NCBI GenBank assembly: GCA_050010115.1
Contig: JBEKLQ010000081.1
Span: forward strand, 1-18,883
Source: JAKACA01 sp050010115
GTDB taxonomy: Bacteria > Actinomycetota > Acidimicrobiia > Acidimicrobiales > Bog-793
Direction: 5' to 3'
DNA: 18,883 nt
Both the position numbers and the translations under genes were made by a program. Below, in pieces: positions 11,883-18,883 of the stretch (positions within the stretch are counted from its first letter, which is position 1; the number at the start of each line of letters is the position of its first letter). The notes below the pieces were generated by a model. It had not been told where the DNA came from. It worked only from the letters and a program-made list of their open reading frames with translations, and did no database searches.

Positions 11883-13634
11883 CGTGACCGAGGTGGAATG
11901 GCTCCCGCCAGCGGTGTCCACCCACGTGATCGTCACGGTCTTGCCGGGCCGATCGTGTGAGAAGAGCTGGCCGAGCACCGTCGGGCTCGTCACTGCGTGC
12001 CCGTTGACAGCGGTGATGACATCCCCCTCCCGCAGCCCGACGGCTCCGGCGGGCGACCCGGGGAGGACGCCGGCGACGTAGGCCCCTGAGCTGGTGCCGG
12101 GCTTCGGGAAGCTGTTACCGAACACACCGGTCGAGCCGGTCTTGGCCTGGCTTATCGTCACGACCTCCACGCCGATGAAGCCGGTGTCGATCAACACCAC
12201 GGTGCTGGCCTTGCCCTGCTGGATCTGCTGGGCGATCGACAGTGCCTCGTTGATCGGGATCGAGAAACCGATATCGGTTGCCGCCTGCGACGAGCTCCCA
12301 GCGGCAGCCGCGGTGTTCATCCCGATCACCCGACCGCTCGCGTCGACAAGGGGACCGCCGGAGTTGCCCGGGTTGATTGGCGCGTCCGTCTGGATCAAGC
12401 CGCTCAGGTTCTCCGTCAGCGTCCCACCCGCGTCGCTGGCCTGGATGGACCGGTTGAGCGCCGAGACGATACCCGTGGTCACGGTCGGAGCGCCCTGAAG
12501 GGCCAGGGCGTTTCCGATCGCAACGACCGGATCGCCGATCTGCAGGGTCGACGAGTTCCCGACCGCCACCGTGGGCAGACCCGAAGCACCGACGAGCTGG
12601 ACGAGCGCAACATCTTGGGTCTTGTCGGTCCCGAGCACGCGCACGCTGTAGGTCCTGCCCTTGCCGCCGATCTGGGCCGTGATCTCGGTCCCGCAAGCGA
12701 CCACGTGATTGTTGGTGAGGACCTCGCCGCTCGCCGTGAGAATCATGCCGGTGCCGGCGGCCTCCTCACCCTGGCTGCTCAGGCAAGCGCTATCGCTGGC
12801 GCCCAGCACGGACTTGATGTCCACGACGGCCGGGTCGACCTTCGCAGCGATGGCCGCGACATTCAGCTTGCCGCTCGTGCCGGGACTCACCGACTTCGAC
12901 GGGCCGGGAATAGTCTGGGACGCCGTCTGGGTCGAAGTACTGGTCCCGGACTTCCCGAGCAGTTCGACGCCGGCTGCGCCGGCGCCGATGAGCAGGATTG
13001 CCGCCGTGGCGCCCAGGAGAACCTTCCGGACCCCGTGCTTAGGGGATCCTGGCTCCCCTTCGCCGCCTTCCGGGAACAAGTAGCCGCCGCCGGCGGGGGG
13101 CTGACCGCCGAATGGGGGCTGACCTCCGTTGGGCGGCTGGCCGGCGTAGGGACCGGGGCCAGGGCCCTGCCCGCCGCCGTAGGGACCGGCGCCGTAGCCC
13201 TGCTGGCCGGTGTAGGGACCCGGGCCGTAGCCCTGTTGGCCGGTGTTGGGACCGGGGCCAGGGCCTGGCTGGCCGCCGTAGGGAGCGGCGCCGTAGCCCT
13301 GTTGGCCGCCAGGGCCTGGCTGGCCGCCGTAGGGAGCGGCGCCGTAGGGCGGCTGCGCCGGCATCTCGTGCGGCTCAACACTCCCAGCCGATGACGCCGG
13401 CCATCCTGGCTGCCGTGGCCATCCCTGCGGTGATGATCCGGGACGGGCCTGCTCGGACGGTGCCCACGCGTCGCCAACCGGTGGCGTCGCGCCGGTCGGC
13501 GTAGGGACTGGACCCCAGCCGATGGGGGTCGACGAGACCGGGGCGCTGTCAGCCTCGCTGGCTGCGCCGAACGCCGACGGCGAGGCATCCTCCGAGCCCT
13601 CGGAGGCACCGGGCGTATCGAATTCGTTCTCCAT
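11859..13634 (-). CDS. HtrA/DegP-type serine protease with PDZ domain and long Gly/Pro/Gln N-terminus
   Basis: A 591-residue membrane-anchored protease. Residues 1-200 are cytoplasmic and low complexity, with repeats of the GQQGYG-PGPY type from about 95 to 185. One transmembrane helix spans about 204-226. The trypsin-like domain follows with the triad His310 (TNNHVVACG), Asp341 (TQDVALVQL) and Ser425 (INPGNSGGPL). A PDZ domain lies at about 485-585. Cys284 and Cys314 flank the active site and could form a disulfide outside the cell. HtrA proteins degrade misfolded or damaged envelope proteins. ATG 13634 is supported by AGGAG nine bases upstream; an overlapping ATG at 13640 is out of frame. 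The gene lies 219 bp downstream of the phosphatase gene on the same strand, with no sigma/anti-sigma partner in view. Confidence 0.95.
   Translation of the reverse strand: MENEFDTPGASEGSEDASPSAFGAASEADSAPVSSTPIGWGPVPTPTGATPPVGDAWAPSEQARPGSSPQGWPRQPGWPASSAGSVEPHEMPAQPPYGAAPYGGQPGPGGQQGYGAAPYGGQPGPGPGPNTGQQGYGPGPYTGQQGYGAGPYGGGQGPGPGPYAGQPPNGGQPPFGGQPPAGGGYLFPEGGEGEPGSPKHGVRKVLLGATAAILLIGAGAAGVELLGKSGTSTSTQTASQTIPGPSKSVSPGTSGKLNVAAIAAKVDPAVVDIKSVLGASDSACLSSQGEEAAGTGMILTASGEVLTNNHVVACGTEITAQIGGKGRTYSVRVLGTDKTQDVALVQLVGASGLPTVAVGNSSTLQIGDPVVAIGNALALQGAPTVTTGIVSALNRSIQASDAGGTLTENLSGLIQTDAPINPGNSGGPLVDASGRVIGMNTAAAAGSSSQAATDIGFSIPINEALSIAQQIQQGKASTVVLIDTGFIGVEVVTISQAKTGSTGVFGNSFPKPGTSSGAYVAGVLPGSPAGAVGLREGDVITAVNGHAVTSPTVLGQLFSHDRPGKTVTITWVDTAGGSHSTSVTLTGRPVD
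13080..13347 (-). repeat. Degenerate tandem repeats coding the HtrA N-terminal Gly/Pro/Gln/Tyr region
   Basis: Related 30-51 bp units recur across this stretch. The clearest pair is about 37 bp long and identical, at 13260-13296 and 13311-13347 (51-bp period). They encode PYGGQPGPG-like and GQQGYG-like peptide repeats. Confidence 0.75.
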
Positions 13635-13795
13635 CGATCATGACTCCTGTTGGCGTCTCAGGACGCTCACCGTGTGACTGATTTGCTGATGGCACCAGCA
13701 TGGCCCCACTGCCTGAGAGATCTCTGAGAACAACCTATGGAGTTGTGGTGAGTCTCTGTGCGCCTCGGGCGATTCGGTCCGGCACGGCTGCCAGC
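13635..13795. promoter_or_regulatory. Upstream region of the HtrA gene
   Basis: The gap before the protease gene contains a perfect 10-bp palindrome, AGAGATCTCT (13716-13725). It also holds a 5-bp inverted repeat, TGCTG/CAGCA, near 13684-13700, and a minus-strand TAGGTT (13737-13732) that could act as -10. None is strong enough to name a regulator. Confidence 0.25.
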
Positions 13796-13869
13796 GCCGG
13801 GCGCCACCGTCAGCCTCGCCGGGCGCCACCGTCAGCCTCGCCGGGCGCCACCGTCAGCCTCGCCGGGCG
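13796..13869. repeat. 22-bp tandem repeat, three full copies plus 8 bp
   Basis: Three identical 22-bp units start at 13796, 13818 and 13840, each beginning GCCGGGCGCCACCGTCAG and ending CCTC. A partial copy runs from 13862. Each unit contains the palindrome GGCGCC. The stop codon of the minus-strand phosphatase gene (13856-13854) lies inside the third copy; the other copies lie beyond it. Confidence 0.95.
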
Positions 13870-14510
13870 ATCCCGAAACGCGACCGGCGAACAGGCTGGT
13901 CGGCCGCTGGCGGCGCCACAGCTGCCTCGGCGGCACCGTCGCCGGTGAAGCCGAGCATCGCCGCTTCGTCGGGCCAGATTAGGTCGGCGAGCTCCGAGAC
14001 GAGCGCACCCAGCTCGAGCTTGGTCGCGGCGTACTGCTCGACCGTCCCGCCGTATGGATCGGCGACGTCGTCGCTGGACGACGCGCCCAGGAGCTCCGCC
14101 GGATCTCGCTCCGCGTGCGCGCGAGCAATCCAATTCTCCACCGGTTCTCCCCGGTTCCTCCATCCGACCATCGTGCCGCGCCGAACGAGTTCCTTGAGCG
14201 TGAACGTGCGCGGCCACGCCGACGGGACCCTGACGGCGATTTCACGCAAATGCTCCCGTTCCATCGTCAGCACGAGGTCGGAGGCGTCGATGAGCTCCGC
14301 GGTCACCTGGCGGCTCCTCCGAGGGCTCAAGTCGACCCCGAGCTCGGCCATCAAGTCCACGATCTCGGTGGGGCACGCCTGACCACCCTCCAGCAACCCG
14401 GCCGACGAGACCGACGCCTGCGCAAGCCGCTCCCCGATGCGCTCGCGCATCAGCGCTTCAGCCATCGGTGACCGGCAGATGTTGGCCGTGCAAACGAAGA
14501 GGATTTCGAT
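13854..14510 (-). CDS. Low-molecular-weight protein tyrosine phosphatase / arsenate reductase-like; start codon uncertain
   Basis: The domain opens IEILFVCTANICRSPMAEALM, with the P-loop C-x5-R (CTANICR) and a later DVADPYGG that matches the Asp-Pro loop carrying the general acid. This fold dephosphorylates tyrosines; arsenate reductases share it. About 218 residues follow from 14510, longer than the usual 150-165, and the C-terminal tail is Ala/Pro-rich and ends RRG. No in-frame ATG, GTG or TTG exists between ATG 14744 and the domain. I give 14510 (ATC, Ile) because the domain begins there and TACGCT lies six bases upstream, as in a leaderless gene. CTG 14639 or CTG 14669 are other options, as is ATG 14744, which would add 78 unrelated residues and overlap the divergent gene. 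The stop lies in a 22-bp tandem repeat. Confidence 0.75.
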   Translation of the reverse strand: MEILFVCTANICRSPMAEALMRERIGERLAQASVSSAGLLEGGQACPTEIVDLMAELGVDLSPRRSRQVTAELIDASDLVLTMEREHLREIAVRVPSAWPRTFTLKELVRRGTMVGWRNRGEPVENWIARAHAERDPAELLGASSSDDVADPYGGTVEQYAATKLELGALVSELADLIWPDEAAMLGFTGDGAAEAAVAPPAADQPVRRSRFGIARRG

Positions 14511-14516
14511 CGGCGC

Positions 14517-14522
14517 AGCGTA
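14517..14522 (-). promoter_or_regulatory. Candidate -10 (TACGCT) before the phosphatase domain
   Basis: TACGCT on the minus strand ends six bases before the ATC codon at 14510. It is consistent with a leaderless start at an unusual codon but does not prove one. Confidence 0.25.
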
Positions 14523-14729
14523 GCCAACGGCGACAAGCTCGCCCTTCGCTGTCTCCCGGGGATCCCGAGAAACTGGCTTCGCAGGAGCGAAGCACCGACC
14601 ACGTACACCACTCGAGCAGCACCGGCATACGCTCGGCAGCGTGACCGACCACTCGATCGAACGTCTCAGGGCAACAGCAAGGGCGCGCTCACGACCGCTC
14701 CCACGAGTCCTGAGTAAGGGCTCGACGCA

Positions 14730-15512
14730 GTGAGCGAACGACATCTGCTGCTCCAGCTGTCCGACCTTCACATCCTCCCGACCGGTCGGCTGCACTCGCT
14801 CGGGGATCCGGTCGAGCACCTCGACCGAGCGATCGATCTCATCAAGACCTCGTCGAGCCGGCCGGAGGCGGTCCTCCTCACGGGTGACCTCACCGATGCC
14901 GGCGACCCCGCCGCCTACCGCATGCTGCGTGAGCGCATCGACGGGCTCTGCGCTGCCACCGGGGCTGCCGCTGTTTTCGTACCCGGCAACCACGACGAGC
15001 GCAGTGCGTTTCGGACCCACCTGCTCGGAGCGCCGGAGGACGTAGGTCATGAGAGCCCCATCGATCAGGTGCACTGGTTCGGGGACCTGCGCGTCATCTC
15101 GCTCGATTCGGTCATCCCGGGTGAGGACGCCGGCTCCCTCTCAGAGGCGCAACTGGAGTGGTTGGCGAGCGAGCTCGCGTCCGTGGCCCCGGACGGCACG
15201 GTCATAGCCCTTCACCACCCTCCGATCCACTCGCCGATCAGCACGATGGACAGAATCGGGCTTTCCGACCCCGGCGGCCTCGCACGTGTCCTTGACGGTT
15301 CCGACGTCCGGCTCATCGTCGCCGGCCACAACCACCATGCGAGTGCCGGCATGCTCGGGCCCGTCCCGGTGTGGGTGAGCCCTGCTCTCTCCTACCGATC
15401 GGACGCCATGGACGAGAGCAGATACGTGGGGCTCACCGGAAGCGCGTTCACACGGATCGACGTGATCGACGGGTCGCCGCTCGTCACCGTCGTCCCGGTC
15501 GCGCCACTCTGA
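14730..15512 (+). CDS. Metallophosphoesterase, CpdA/Rv0805-like class III cyclic nucleotide phosphodiesterase
   Basis: A 260-residue protein with the full calcineurin-like metal site. The motifs are LSDLH (Asp12, His14), LTGDLTDAGD (Asp53), VPGNHDE (Asn87, His88), IALHHPPIH, and VAGHNHH with the GHxH motif. Length and motif spacing match class III phosphodiesterases such as CpdA and mycobacterial Rv0805, which act on 3',5'-cyclic AMP and also on 2',3'-cyclic nucleotides or phospholipid head groups. The natural substrate is therefore open. No signal peptide is present, so it should be cytoplasmic. GTG 14730 is preceded by TAAGGG nine bases upstream. That element can be read either as a weak Shine-Dalgarno sequence or as a -10. 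The gene is divergent from the phosphatase gene and 120 bp upstream of the transporter gene. Confidence 0.9.
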   Translation: MSERHLLLQLSDLHILPTGRLHSLGDPVEHLDRAIDLIKTSSSRPEAVLLTGDLTDAGDPAAYRMLRERIDGLCAATGAAAVFVPGNHDERSAFRTHLLGAPEDVGHESPIDQVHWFGDLRVISLDSVIPGEDAGSLSEAQLEWLASELASVAPDGTVIALHHPPIHSPISTMDRIGLSDPGGLARVLDGSDVRLIVAGHNHHASAGMLGPVPVWVSPALSYRSDAMDESRYVGLTGSAFTRIDVIDGSPLVTVVPVAPL

Positions 15513-15591
15513 GAGTCGCCGGAAACAGCACCACCGGGACCGACGCAAGAGGACCTGCCGCGTCTCCTAGGCCGGCTCGACAGTACGGCTG

Positions 15592-15597
15592 TAGTGT
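15592..15597 (+). promoter_or_regulatory. Candidate -10 (TAGTGT) for the MFS transporter gene
   Basis: TAGTGT would place the transcript start near 15604, leaving a leader of about 29 nt with the GGGAG ribosome-binding site (15623-15627). The -35 region does not match a consensus. Confidence 0.25.
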
Positions 15598-15632
15598 GCC
15601 CGCCAAGGACGGCTGCAGCAGAGGGAGACGCC

Positions 15633-17588
15633 GTGGCAGACGATGCAGCAGTGCTAACCCCGTCGAGGCCGTCACTCCTCCGAGGTCTCTGGAGTCGCCA
15701 GCTGGAGCACTACCCGGACAACGGGCGCCGAACGATGTACCTCGGGATCGTCGTCTTGGCTTCGATCATCCTCTACTACGAGCTGTACATCGGCGGGGCC
15801 GTCGCCACACAGATCATCTACCACTACGGGATGACGTTCCGGTACTTCGTGTTCATCTCGGTCGTCGGCAACGCCATCGGCGCGTTCGCGTCGCTCGCGG
15901 CCGGTCTCGCCGACCGCTGGGGCCGCGCCAACCTCGTGGCATACGGCCTTCTCGTGACCGGGGCCCTGATCGCCTTCGGCCTCCCGAACGCGTCCAGCAA
16001 GCTCACGTACCTGATCCTGTTCGCGTTCGTGAGCTTCGTCGAAGGCGTGGTCCTCGTGGCGACTCCCGCGCTGATCCGGGATTTCTCGCCGCAGTTGGGC
16101 AGGGCGGCGGCGATGGGTTTCTGGACGCTCGGACCTGTCATCGGCAGCCTCGTCGTCACCGAGGTCTCGAGCCACACCCTCGCCAGCCATCCGGATTGGC
16201 AGTTCCAGTTCCGCCTCTGTGGCGTCGTCGGGCTCGCCGTCTTCGTGATCGCCGTCGTCGGACTCCGCGAGCTCTCGCCCAAACTCCGCGACCAGTTGAT
16301 GGTCAGCCTGCACGACCGGGTGCTCATCGAGGCACGGGCAGCCGGCCTCGACCTGGAGAAAGCGCTCAAAGGTCACTGGCGGCAGATGCTGCGATTCGAC
16401 ATCGTCGGGCCGGCGTTCGCGATCAGCGTGTTCTTGATGTTCTATTACATCGCGGTGGGTTTCTTCGTCGTGTACTTCGCGACGACGTTCGGGTACTCCG
16501 AGGCCCGAGCCAACAGCCTCGCCAACTGGTACTGGATCGCGAACGCCATCGCGTTGGTCACCGCTGGGCTGGTCTCGGACTACATCAAGGTGCGCAAGCC
16601 GTTCATGATCGCCGGCGGGCTGGTGAGTGCCGTCGGCGTCGCCATGTTCGCCACGCGGGCGACGCAACCGGGCACGAGCTACTACACCTTTGCGTGGCTG
16701 CTCGTCCTCAGCGCCGCCGGCGGCGGCCTGGCGTACTGCGGCTGGATGGCGAGCTTCACCGAGACGGTCGAGAAGCACAACCCCGCCGCCACAGCCACCG
16801 GCCTCGCCGTGTGGGGCTGGACCATCCGCATGATCGTGACCGTCTCGCTCGTCGCCCTCACCTTCGTCGTCAGCGCGACCAACGTGCTCGTGGACAACGG
16901 GCCGACGGTGCAAGCGATCGCCACCAAATACAAGGCCCAGGTCGCCACCCTCCAGCTGATCGACGCGAAGACGCTTGCGGCATTGAATGCCAACCCCAAC
17001 GACGTCGCCGCCCAGAACCAGGCCGCCAGCGAGCTCTCGAAGGTGTCGCTCCCGATCGTCCAGCACCTTGCCACGCTGAAGGCGCAAGACCCGTCGGAGG
17101 TCCAGACGCTGCAGGCGATCGACCGGCCGACGCAGACGCTGCTCCTCCAGAACGCTTCGAACACCGCCGCGATAACCAAGGCACTGACCGAGATCGAGGC
17201 GAAGTTCGGCATCTCCTCCGGTCCCGCCACGACGCGGCTGTTGGCTGCCTCGAAGCTCGGGACGGCGAACCTCAAGCTGCTGTACAACTACGGCGACCAG
17301 GCCAACGCGGCCGCTACTCGCTTGTTGGCGGTCCAACAAGTGCCGAAGTCCGACCTCGCCTACCTGCAGGCGCACGGCACTCCCGTGCAGCAGGCACAGA
17401 AGAACTCACCGCGCCAGTGGCAGCACTGGTGGTGGATCTGCTTCGGCGGCCAGCTCGTGTTCCTGCCGTTCGTGTTCCTCCTGACGGGGCGCTGGAGCCC
17501 CCGCAAGGCACGCGAGGACGCCGAGGCTCACGAGGCCGAGGTCCAGCGGCAGCTGGCGGCGCTGGCAGCCGAACACGCCTTGACCTGA
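15633..17588 (+). CDS. MFS transporter with ~180-residue insertion between the last two helices
   Basis: A 651-residue major facilitator. The first helix starts at TMYLGIVVLASIILYYELYIGG, and the loop 2-3 signature is AGLADRWGRANLVAYG. About eleven helices extend to IVTVSLVALTFVVSA, the last helix being WWWICFGGQLVFLPFVFLL. Between these two lies an insertion of about 178 residues (roughly 417-594), rich in Ala, Leu, Gln and Thr with helical heptad character. With a cytoplasmic N-terminus it would lie outside the membrane. The C-terminal tail (RKAREDAEAHEAEVQRQLAALAAEH) is a predicted charged helix. The substrate is unknown; sugar or organic acid transport is a guess. GTG 15633 is chosen for GGGAG five bases upstream; GTG 15594 also lies in frame but lacks a ribosome-binding site. 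It converges with the thioesterase gene after 26 bp. Confidence 0.85.
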   Translation: MADDAAVLTPSRPSLLRGLWSRQLEHYPDNGRRTMYLGIVVLASIILYYELYIGGAVATQIIYHYGMTFRYFVFISVVGNAIGAFASLAAGLADRWGRANLVAYGLLVTGALIAFGLPNASSKLTYLILFAFVSFVEGVVLVATPALIRDFSPQLGRAAAMGFWTLGPVIGSLVVTEVSSHTLASHPDWQFQFRLCGVVGLAVFVIAVVGLRELSPKLRDQLMVSLHDRVLIEARAAGLDLEKALKGHWRQMLRFDIVGPAFAISVFLMFYYIAVGFFVVYFATTFGYSEARANSLANWYWIANAIALVTAGLVSDYIKVRKPFMIAGGLVSAVGVAMFATRATQPGTSYYTFAWLLVLSAAGGGLAYCGWMASFTETVEKHNPAATATGLAVWGWTIRMIVTVSLVALTFVVSATNVLVDNGPTVQAIATKYKAQVATLQLIDAKTLAALNANPNDVAAQNQAASELSKVSLPIVQHLATLKAQDPSEVQTLQAIDRPTQTLLLQNASNTAAITKALTEIEAKFGISSGPATTRLLAASKLGTANLKLLYNYGDQANAAATRLLAVQQVPKSDLAYLQAHGTPVQQAQKNSPRQWQHWWWICFGGQLVFLPFVFLLTGRWSPRKAREDAEAHEAEVQRQLAALAAEHALT

Positions 17589-17614
17589 CGGAGCCTGGAT
17601 GGCCGAGGCGCAGC

Positions 17615-18073
17615 TCAGGCGATCCGGTAGGTCTGCACCGCGTGGGCGAGCACGCGACCATCGGGGTCGGCGCCGGTGATCTCGGTGAAGATCAGCTCGC
17701 GCACCCGCCGGAGCACACGAGCGTGGCACAATATGTCTGCCCCGCCTGCGCCTGCCACGAACTGCACCGTCAACGAAATCGTGGCCGCTCGGATGCCGCG
17801 ATCGAAGTCGTGGTTGGAGAACGCCGCCAGCCCCCCGGCGGTGTCGAGCGCCGACGAGACCACTCCGCCGTGGTAGTTGCGGCCGTCGTTGGTCAGCTCG
17901 TGGCGCCAAGACAGCCGCATCGTCACCTCGTCCGGTTCGTAGCGCTCCACGACCATGCCGAGCCAGCTCACGTACGGAGTCGAGACGAAGAGATCGGGCA
18001 TGGCCCGCCGGCGCCGAAGCTGCTCCGATTCACCGAGCGGTGCCGCAGCTCCGGCTGGCTCCGCCGACGACAT
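17615..18073 (-). CDS. PaaI-type hotdog-fold acyl-CoA thioesterase
   Basis: A 152-residue hotdog protein. The diagnostic motif is GRNYHGGVVSSALDTAGGLAAF, with Asn66, His68, Gly69-Gly70 and Asp77 in the places of the PaaI/4HBT-II active site. It is followed by the strands ISLTVQFVAGAGGADILCHARVLRR. Such enzymes hydrolyse acyl- or aryl-CoA thioesters in the cytoplasm. The ATG 18073 lies two bases after the stop of the upstream desaturase gene, so the two form an operon and are probably translationally coupled. The shared operon suggests action on fatty acyl-CoA, but this is inference. ATG 18001 (Met25) is an alternative start closer to the conserved domain. Confidence 0.88.
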   Translation of the reverse strand: MSSAEPAGAAAPLGESEQLRRRRAMPDLFVSTPYVSWLGMVVERYEPDEVTMRLSWRHELTNDGRNYHGGVVSSALDTAGGLAAFSNHDFDRGIRAATISLTVQFVAGAGGADILCHARVLRRVRELIFTEITGADPDGRVLAHAVQTYRIA

Positions 18074-18075
18074 CG

Positions 18076-18883
18076 TTACGGTAGGACCGCAGCCGCCTCA
18101 GTGGCGGCCAACGCCGCAGCCGCCTCGGCGTAGGTCATCCATCGGCCTTCGTCGAAGTCGTACAGCTTGCACTGGCGGGAACTGGCGACGAAATCCCTGA
18201 ACCGCAGCGGTCCCTCGCGCACGGTCCCAGGGAACGCCGCCTCGATCGCGGCAGCCGCCGCCTCGAGGTTGTACATGGGGATCCGCATGTCGACGTGGTG
18301 AGGGACGTGCACCATGATCCAGTGCAGGAAGAAGTTGGCCCCTCGCGGCGCCCGGAGGATCGTGGTCCCCTGCATCTGCGCCTTGAACTTCGTCCATTCG
18401 GCCCGCTTCCACCAGCGGATGGACGGGTGCACGTGATGCACGTGCACGAACGATCCGATGATGTACGAGAAACCCAAGAACGGGAGCACCAGTACCCGCA
18501 CGACCAGCCAGACCGTCCCGCCGACCGTGCCTGTCTCCGCCGCACCCAGCCAGCCAAGGCCCGCAGTCACCGCCAGGATGAAACCCAGCACCACGAACCG
18601 GTCTCGCCGGATCCGCTTCGCGAAGCGGGCGGGCGGCTTGCCCACCGCCATTTTCGTCCACCACACGCGATGCAGGTAGTACAGGCCGGCGCCGGCCCAC
18701 GACCACTCCACGCGATGGAGCAGGCGACCCCAAGACGACATCGCCCGGAACTCCTCGGGCGTGACCGGGTGCCACACGAAGTCGGCACCCTGGCGGACCG
18801 TGTAGGCGTGGTGGACGCGGTTGTGCCCGAGCACCCAGCCCTCGTAGACGTGCCAGCTGGGCAGGAACGACACGTGCCCGACG
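18076..18883 (-). CDS. Fatty acid desaturase (membrane di-iron), N-terminus beyond window edge
   Basis: The frame is open to the right edge; about 269 C-terminal residues are visible. Histidine boxes typical of membrane desaturases are present. The end of the first box is visible as VGH at the edge, the second is GHNRVHHAYT, and the third region has HVHHVHP and HVPHHVDMRIP. Two long hydrophobic stretches (FVVLGFILAVTAGLGWLGAA and VWLVVRVLVLPFLGFSYIIGSF) sit between them. These enzymes insert double bonds into acyl chains using di-iron and oxygen. The layout resembles the acyl-lipid omega-6 type with a HDxGH first box, but regiospecificity cannot be read from this part. The true start lies outside the window. 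A thioesterase gene follows 2 bp after the stop. Confidence 0.9.
   Translation of the reverse strand, partial: VGHVSFLPSWHVYEGWVLGHNRVHHAYTVRQGADFVWHPVTPEEFRAMSSWGRLLHRVEWSWAGAGLYYLHRVWWTKMAVGKPPARFAKRIRRDRFVVLGFILAVTAGLGWLGAAETGTVGGTVWLVVRVLVLPFLGFSYIIGSFVHVHHVHPSIRWWKRAEWTKFKAQMQGTTILRAPRGANFFLHWIMVHVPHHVDMRIPMYNLEAAAAAIEAAFPGTVREGPLRFRDFVASSRQCKLYDFDEGRWMTYAEAAAALAATEAAAVLP

Noticed and set aside
13796..13869. Possible CRISPR array
   Set aside because: The 22-bp units are directly adjacent with no spacers, and no cas gene is present.
14458..14652. Frameshifted N-terminus of the phosphatase in the neighbouring frame
   Set aside because: The alternative frame gives no residues resembling a phosphatase N-terminus, so a simple frameshift does not repair the missing start.
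15672..17375. A 567-codon minus-strand open frame opposite the transporter gene
   Set aside because: It is antisense to a clear MFS protein and reads as charged low-complexity sequence without hydrophobic segments or motifs.
15371..18133. A 920-codon plus-strand open frame spanning the transporter region
   Set aside because: Its translation is Arg/Pro/Gly-rich low-complexity sequence with no family motif. It covers the MFS gene in another frame, and its tail runs antisense through the thioesterase. Long spurious frames are expected in DNA this rich in G+C.

Overview
The window reads as chromosomal DNA of a high-GC Gram-positive bacterium, most likely an actinobacterium. A member of the Acidimicrobiia is plausible, but the sequence does not prove it. 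The grounds are strong G/C bias at third codon positions, many GTG starts, frequent starts without a Shine-Dalgarno sequence but with a -10-like TANNNT just upstream, and actinobacterial families: Ni-type SOD with a SodX-like protease, valine/leucine dehydrogenase, VKOR paired with a membrane-anchored DUF929 protein, and a DUF6186-like small membrane protein. I see no transposase, integrase, phage gene, CRISPR array, tRNA or rRNA.

Layout. 1-857: a SodX-like maturation protease (-, cut by the left edge) divergent from nickel superoxide dismutase sodN (+). 979-1428: a two-gene minus-strand unit, a DksA/TraR-type zinc-finger protein followed by a MoaD/ThiS sulfur carrier, joined stop-to-start. 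1729-2610: a secreted G1 (glutamic) peptidase. 2731-4101: a succinate-semialdehyde-type aldehyde dehydrogenase. 4151-5037: a DUF503 protein (-) and a GNAT acetyltransferase (+), whose GTG starts lie only 26 bp apart. 5217-9167: a formylglycine-type sulfatase (-) divergent from a GH43-like lipoprotein (+), then a Glu/Leu/Val dehydrogenase. 9268-10991: a DUF929 thioredoxin-like membrane protein and VKOR (-, 4-nt overlap). 11124-11839: two small membrane proteins (+, 4-nt overlap). 11859-14510: an HtrA-type protease and a low-molecular-weight tyrosine phosphatase (both -), separated by a 219-bp gap that carries a 22-bp tandem repeat. 14730-17588: a CpdA-like phosphodiesterase and an unusual MFS transporter (+). 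17615-18883: a PaaI-type thioesterase and a fatty acid desaturase (-, cut by the right edge).

How the genes relate. SodX should trim the SodN propeptide to expose the nickel-binding His. DUF929 and VKOR look like an oxidative folding pair that could supply disulfides to exported proteins; several encoded here have paired cysteines (G1 peptidase, HtrA, GH43). The sulfatase and GH43 lipoprotein may act on sulfated, arabinose-type glycans. The thioesterase and desaturase point to acyl-lipid metabolism. Otherwise the window is a mosaic of short transcription units, not one pathway.

I find no convincing new defence or mobile system. The most unusual signals are regulatory and structural: overlapping divergent leaderless promoters at 4439-4464, a recurring leaderless-GTG architecture, a phosphatase gene with no ATG/GTG/TTG near its domain start, the tandem repeat that contains that gene's stop codon, and an MFS carrier with a roughly 180-residue insertion before its last helix.
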